Positions 60,669 to 64,000 of a stretch of 64,000 nucleotides of DNA are shown one piece after another (the first letter of the stretch is position 1; each line of letters begins with the position of its first letter). Origin of the DNA: Providencia stuartii (GTDB taxonomy: Bacteria; Pseudomonadota; Gammaproteobacteria; Enterobacterales; Enterobacteriaceae); contig NZ_CP119546.1 of NCBI RefSeq assembly GCF_029277985.1, positions 3,100,001 through 3,164,000 on the forward strand. The letters are read 5' to 3'. The notes beneath the pieces were generated by a model. It saw only the letters and a program-made list of their open reading frames with translations. It was not told the DNA's origin and did not search any database. The position numbers and the translations under genes were made by a program.

Positions 60669-60708
60669 ATACCCTGTACACCTTCAAGTCGCTGGTGACC
60701 ATGCGACT
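60669..60708. repeat. Possible decayed ERIC end between serS and rarA
   Basis: ATACCCTGTACACCTTCAAG (60669-60688) resembles an ERIC terminus with small insertions, and AGTCGC (60687-60692) with GCGACT (60703-60708) forms a hairpin. The rest of the element is missing. The reading is tentative. Confidence 0.3.
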
Positions 60709-60759
60709 CAAAAAATTTTATAAAAAATCTTATTTTATAACCTTACCGCATTGCCCACA

Positions 60760-62103
60760 TTAGCGATAGCGTTTTGTTGGGCTATTTTGATCCTGTTGCG
60801 CTAACCAGTTTAATTTTTCTGCTATTTTCGCTTCCAGACCCCGATTTGTGGGATGGTAATATTGGGTATGCTGCATTTCAGGTGGAAAATAGACCTCTCC
60901 AGCGGCATACGCATTCTCCTCATCATGAGCGTAGCGATATTCTTTTCCAGCTCCCAGCTCTTTCAATAGCTTTGTTGGGGCATTGCGCAAATGAGCGGGA
61001 ACGTCATAGTCTGGTTGCCTCTGTGCATCTGCCAATGCCGCCTTATAAGCGGTATACACCGCATTGCTTTTCGGTGCACATGCTAAATAAACAATGGCCT
61101 GAGCGATTGCTCGCTCACCTTCCGCAGGCCCTACACGGGTAAAACAATCCCACGCCGAAATTGCGACCTGCATTGCTCGAGGATCCGCATTACCAACATC
61201 CTCAGATGCTATTGCTAACAAGCGACGGGCCACATATAACGGATCGCCCCCCGCAGTGATAATACGCGCATACCAATATAAAGCAGCATCAGGAGCCGAC
61301 CCTCTTACTGACTTATGTAAGGCTGAAATCAAGTCATAATAACGGTCGCCTTTATTATCGAAACGTGCGGCGCGTTCTCCACTGACTTCTTTTAACAATT
61401 CGGCAGTTAAAACACGCTGACCATGGCTATCACTTTCCGCCATATCCGCCATCATTTCTAGCAAATTGAGGGAGCGTCTTGCATCACCATTCACTAATTC
61501 AGCAATTAATTTACGAGTACTCTCAGGCAAAATAATATTTTGTCCACCCAAACCATGTTTTGTATCGCTCATGGCTTGTAACAACACTTTTTCAATATCA
61601 CTGGCATCTAATGATTTGAGAAGATAAACACGTGCACGAGACAAAAGCGCTGAATTCAATTCAAATGAGGGATTTTCTGTTGTTGCGCCGATAAAAGTGA
61701 TCGTGCCATCTTCAATATGTGGCAAAAAAGCATCTTGTTGGCTTTTATTAAAGCGATGTACCTCATCGACAAATAGAATCGTTCGACGCCCTGCATCACG
61801 GTTTTGCCGTGCTTTTTCGATCGATTCTCGAATCTCCTTAATACCGGATGTAACCGCAGAAATCCGTTCGATATCGGCTTGAGCATAGTGGCCAATAATT
61901 TCAGCTAACGTCGTTTTACCTGTTCCCGGAGGTCCCCACAAAATCATTGAATGTAGATGGCCAGCCTTAATTGCCCGCGGTAATGGTTTTCCCTCCGCCA
62001 GCAAATGTTGTTGTCCTATATACTGTTCAAGCACCTCTGGGCGCATACGCGCCGCTAGAGGTTGAAATTCATTTTGTGAAAAATCGAGTGATAGGTTACC
62101 CAC
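60760..62103 (-). CDS. rarA: Replication-associated recombination protein RarA (MgsA)
   Basis: AAA+ ATPase related to clamp loaders that acts at stalled replication forks. The 447 residues equal E. coli RarA. Walker A is [15 protein letters not shown], Walker [17 protein letters not shown], sensor 1 [14 protein letters not shown]. The C-terminal tetramerisation domain includes [20 protein letters not shown] and [16 protein letters not shown]. The start is GTG 62103, preceded by AGAGGAAATA. It follows lolA by nine bases, so the two are in one operon with serS further down. Confidence 0.96.
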   Translation of the reverse strand: MGNLSLDFSQNEFQPLAARMRPEVLEQYIGQQHLLAEGKPLPRAIKAGHLHSMILWGPPGTGKTTLAEIIGHYAQADIERISAVTSGIKEIRESIEKARQNRDAGRRTILFVDEVHRFNKSQQDAFLPHIEDGTITFIGATTENPSFELNSALLSRARVYLLKSLDASDIEKVLLQAMSDTKHGLGGQNIILPESTRKLIAELVNGDARRSLNLLEMMADMAESDSHGQRVLTAELLKEVSGERAARFDNKGDRYYDLISALHKSVRGSAPDAALYWYARIITAGGDPLYVARRLLAIASEDVGNADPRAMQVAISAWDCFTRVGPAEGERAIAQAIVYLACAPKSNAVYTAYKAALADAQRQPDYDVPAHLRNAPTKLLKELGAGKEYRYAHDEENAYAAGEVYFPPEMQHTQYYHPTNRGLEAKIAEKLNWLAQQDQNSPTKRYR

Positions 62104-62112
62104 TATTTCCTC

Positions 62113-62733
62113 TTATTGACCACCAGAGCGTTGATCATCGAGTGTGACACCTTTTGGTACAGCAAAGGTGAATTGACGCTTATCAACAGGCCCATTCTTT
62201 TGTTCTTTAAGTTGGTAGGCACTTGTTTGCCCATCTTGTTCAATCGCAGAAAACTTCTCAATGGTACCTTCAGGTGAAACGGTAATAGAAAAGCGTTTCA
62301 AAGTGCCATTCGTGAGCTTAGGCTTCAAATCAAACGTATTCCCCTGCTGAATAATCGAATACTGTTTCCAATCTGACGGATTATTGCGGGTAATTAATAA
62401 AAATGGCGTATCTTGGGTCGCATCTGCAAGATTTGTCACCGTAACTTGTTCTACAAATGGGTTGTAAAACCATAAGTTTTTACCGTCAGAGACTAAGACA
62501 CTCTCATCAGGCGATGTCATATTCCAATTAAATAAATTCGGGCGCTGTAACCATAACTCGCCAACACCTTCTTGAACCAAATCACCTTCAGGGCTAGTGA
62601 CTTTTTGAGAGAAGCTAGCATGAAAGCTATTGACCTTATTCAGACGTTCCTGAAGGTCTTTGCTGGCATCTGCCAGCACTGAGCCGATATGTAAACTTAG
62701 GGCTAATGCCCCCAATAACATCATTTTTTTCAT
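62113..62733 (-). CDS. lolA: Periplasmic lipoprotein carrier LolA
   Basis: Carries lipoproteins from the LolCDE complex through the periplasm to LolB. The start at 62733 gives [21 protein letters not shown], a clean signal peptide, and a 206-residue precursor (E. coli 203); the longer open frame of 23 more codons lacks family support. The mature part begins [20 protein letters not shown] and continues with beta strands forming the hydrophobic cavity. It follows ftsK by 77 bases and precedes rarA, as in E. coli. Confidence 0.96.
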   Translation of the reverse strand: MKKMMLLGALALSLHIGSVLADASKDLQERLNKVNSFHASFSQKVTSPEGDLVQEGVGELWLQRPNLFNWNMTSPDESVLVSDGKNLWFYNPFVEQVTVTNLADATQDTPFLLITRNNPSDWKQYSIIQQGNTFDLKPKLTNGTLKRFSITVSPEGTIEKFSAIEQDGQTSAYQLKEQKNGPVDKRQFTFAVPKGVTLDDQRSGGQ

Positions 62734-62810
62734 CGAACAAAGACCTTTTATTGATACCGTAATAAGCACTACGCTTTGGCCATTGCGCTTGCAACAACCC
62801 ACACTATAAA

Positions 62811-64000
62811 TTAGTAATCAGCTTGCCGCGGAGAGAGTACCTCACGGTTACCATTATGGCCCGGCTCACTCACAATACCTTGTGTTTCCATCTGTTCGAC
62901 AATTCGCGCTGCGCGGTTATAACCGATACGGAACTGACGCTGAACACCAGAAATTGAAACACGTTGTTTATCGACAACAAACTCAACGGCTTGGTCAAAT
63001 AATGGATCGAGCTCCTCTTCCGCACTATCGTAGCCGCCTCCCTCATTTTCATCGCTGCATTTAGTGATGCTATCGATATATTGAGGACGTCCACGTGCTT
63101 TCCAGTCATTCACCACCGCATGCACTTCCTGGTCACGAACAAACGCACCATGAACGCGAACAGGAATCGATGAGTTAGGAGGTAAATACAACATATCCCC
63201 CATTCCCAGCAAGGACTCTGCACCGCCCTGATCAAGAATGGTTCGTGAATCAATTTTACTCGAAACAGTAAATGCAATTCGAGTTGGAATATTGGCTTTA
63301 ATCAAACCAGTAATAATATCCACCGATGGGCGTTGTGTCGCCAAGACTAGATGAATACCTGCCGCACGTGCTTTTTGTGCAAGGCGAGCAATCAGCTCTT
63401 CAACTTTTTTACCGGCAGTCATCATTAGGTCGGCAAATTCATCAACCATCACGACAATATACGGCTCTTTTTTCAGCATGGGATGTTCCATTTCCATGCT
63501 ATCGCTCGGTTTCCAATGAGGATCTGGAATGGGTCTTCCCATCTCCTCAGCGGCTTTAATTTTATCATTGTAGCCTGCTAAATTGCGCACCCCGAGCGCC
63601 GACATTAATTTATAACGGCGTTCCATTTCGTTGACACACCAACGTAATGCATTTGCAGCATCTTTCATGTCGGTGACAACTTCCGTCAATAAATGAGGAA
63701 TGCCTTCATAAATAGACAATTCCAACATTTTCGGGTCGATCATGATAAAGCGTACATCTTCGGGCTTAGATTTATATAGGATACTGAGGATCATGGCGTT
63801 GACCCCTACAGATTTACCTGAGCCCGTTGTTCCCGCGACCAATAGATGAGGCATTTTTGCCAGATCTGCGATAACAGGATCCCCTTCAATATCTTTCCCT
63901 AACACCATGGTTAATGGTGATGAACTATGCCTAAATTGTTCGCAATCTAACACTTCTCTTAGATAAACGGTTTGCCGTTTCTCATTAGGTAGCTCAAGGC
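62811..64000 (-). CDS. ftsK: DNA translocase FtsK, C-terminal part (5' end outside the window)
   Basis: Septal DNA pump that moves chromosome ends apart and activates XerCD at dif. About 395 C-terminal residues are present; the frame stays open to the window edge (reading [16 protein letters not shown] before the first internal start-like codon), so the membrane domain and linker lie outside. The RecA-like motor has Walker [16 protein letters not shown] and Walker [14 protein letters not shown]. The C-terminal gamma winged helix that reads KOPS sequences is intact: [20 protein letters not shown] to the end at SPRQADY. A short acidic, glycine-containing linker ([17 protein letters not shown]) joins the two. 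Confidence 0.97.
   Translation of the reverse strand, partial: LELPNEKRQTVYLREVLDCEQFRHSSSPLTMVLGKDIEGDPVIADLAKMPHLLVAGTTGSGKSVGVNAMILSILYKSKPEDVRFIMIDPKMLELSIYEGIPHLLTEVVTDMKDAANALRWCVNEMERRYKLMSALGVRNLAGYNDKIKAAEEMGRPIPDPHWKPSDSMEMEHPMLKKEPYIVVMVDEFADLMMTAGKKVEELIARLAQKARAAGIHLVLATQRPSVDIITGLIKANIPTRIAFTVSSKIDSRTILDQGGAESLLGMGDMLYLPPNSSIPVRVHGAFVRDQEVHAVVNDWKARGRPQYIDSITKCSDENEGGGYDSAEEELDPLFDQAVEFVVDKQRVSISGVQRQFRIGYNRAARIVEQMETQGIVSEPGHNGNREVLSPRQADY

Overview
The window reads as chromosomal backbone of a low-GC member of the Enterobacterales, most likely Morganellaceae and Providencia-like. The reasons are protein sequences very close to the E. coli orthologues, A/T-rich third positions and spacers, a class B acid phosphatase, and ERIC-type intergenic repeats. 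The genus is inferred from general similarity and was not tested by a search. No rRNA, tRNA, CRISPR array, phage or insertion sequence was seen.

Layout. Bases 1-4390 carry asnS (5' end cut off), an ompF-type porin and aspC. Bases 4516-18093 hold ycbL, mepK (ycbK), ldtD, an inserted aphA, the mukF-mukE-mukB condensin operon with cmoM, and elyC. Bases 18165-30789 hold kdsB, ycaR, a cold-shock-like gene, lpxK-msbA-comEC, ihfB, rpsA, cmk, aroA and serC. All this follows E. coli gene order closely. At 31072-41959 comes a block that lies elsewhere in E. coli: pgm-seqA, ybfF, ybfE, fldA, fur. A three-gene type I secretion cluster (ABC transporter, membrane fusion protein, second ABC transporter) sits between ybfF and ybfE. 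Bases 42509-49643 hold a chitin-sugar pair (chiP, chb), an MFS exporter and ansB. Bases 49838-56190 are ycaO and the anaerobic formate genes focA-pflB-pflA. Then come a LysE exporter with a DUF2000 gene facing an Lrp-type regulator, an orphan membrane protein, and serS-rarA-lolA-ftsK (ftsK cut by the window end), again in E. coli order.

How the genes work together. Several sets form clear units: ldtD makes and mepK cleaves 3-3 peptidoglycan cross-links; MukBEF is the chromosome condensin, with seqA and ftsK also acting on the chromosome; kdsB, lpxK and msbA build and flip lipopolysaccharide; serC and aroA feed amino acid synthesis; focA-pflB-pflA handle anaerobic pyruvate and formate, with FNR-like sites upstream; chiP and chb import and split chitooligosaccharides.

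The most unusual item is the type I secretion cluster at 34642-40204. Its order (ABC, HlyD, ABC) matches the atypical RtxB-RtxD-RtxE exporter of MARTX toxins, yet no toxin, activator or outer-membrane channel gene lies in the window. Other points of interest are an altered constriction loop in the porin, ERIC elements inside gene clusters, a TTAG tandem repeat and an 8-bp-arm inverted repeat upstream of comEC, a cold-shock protein with a changed RNP2 motif, and an N-terminally extended PflA.
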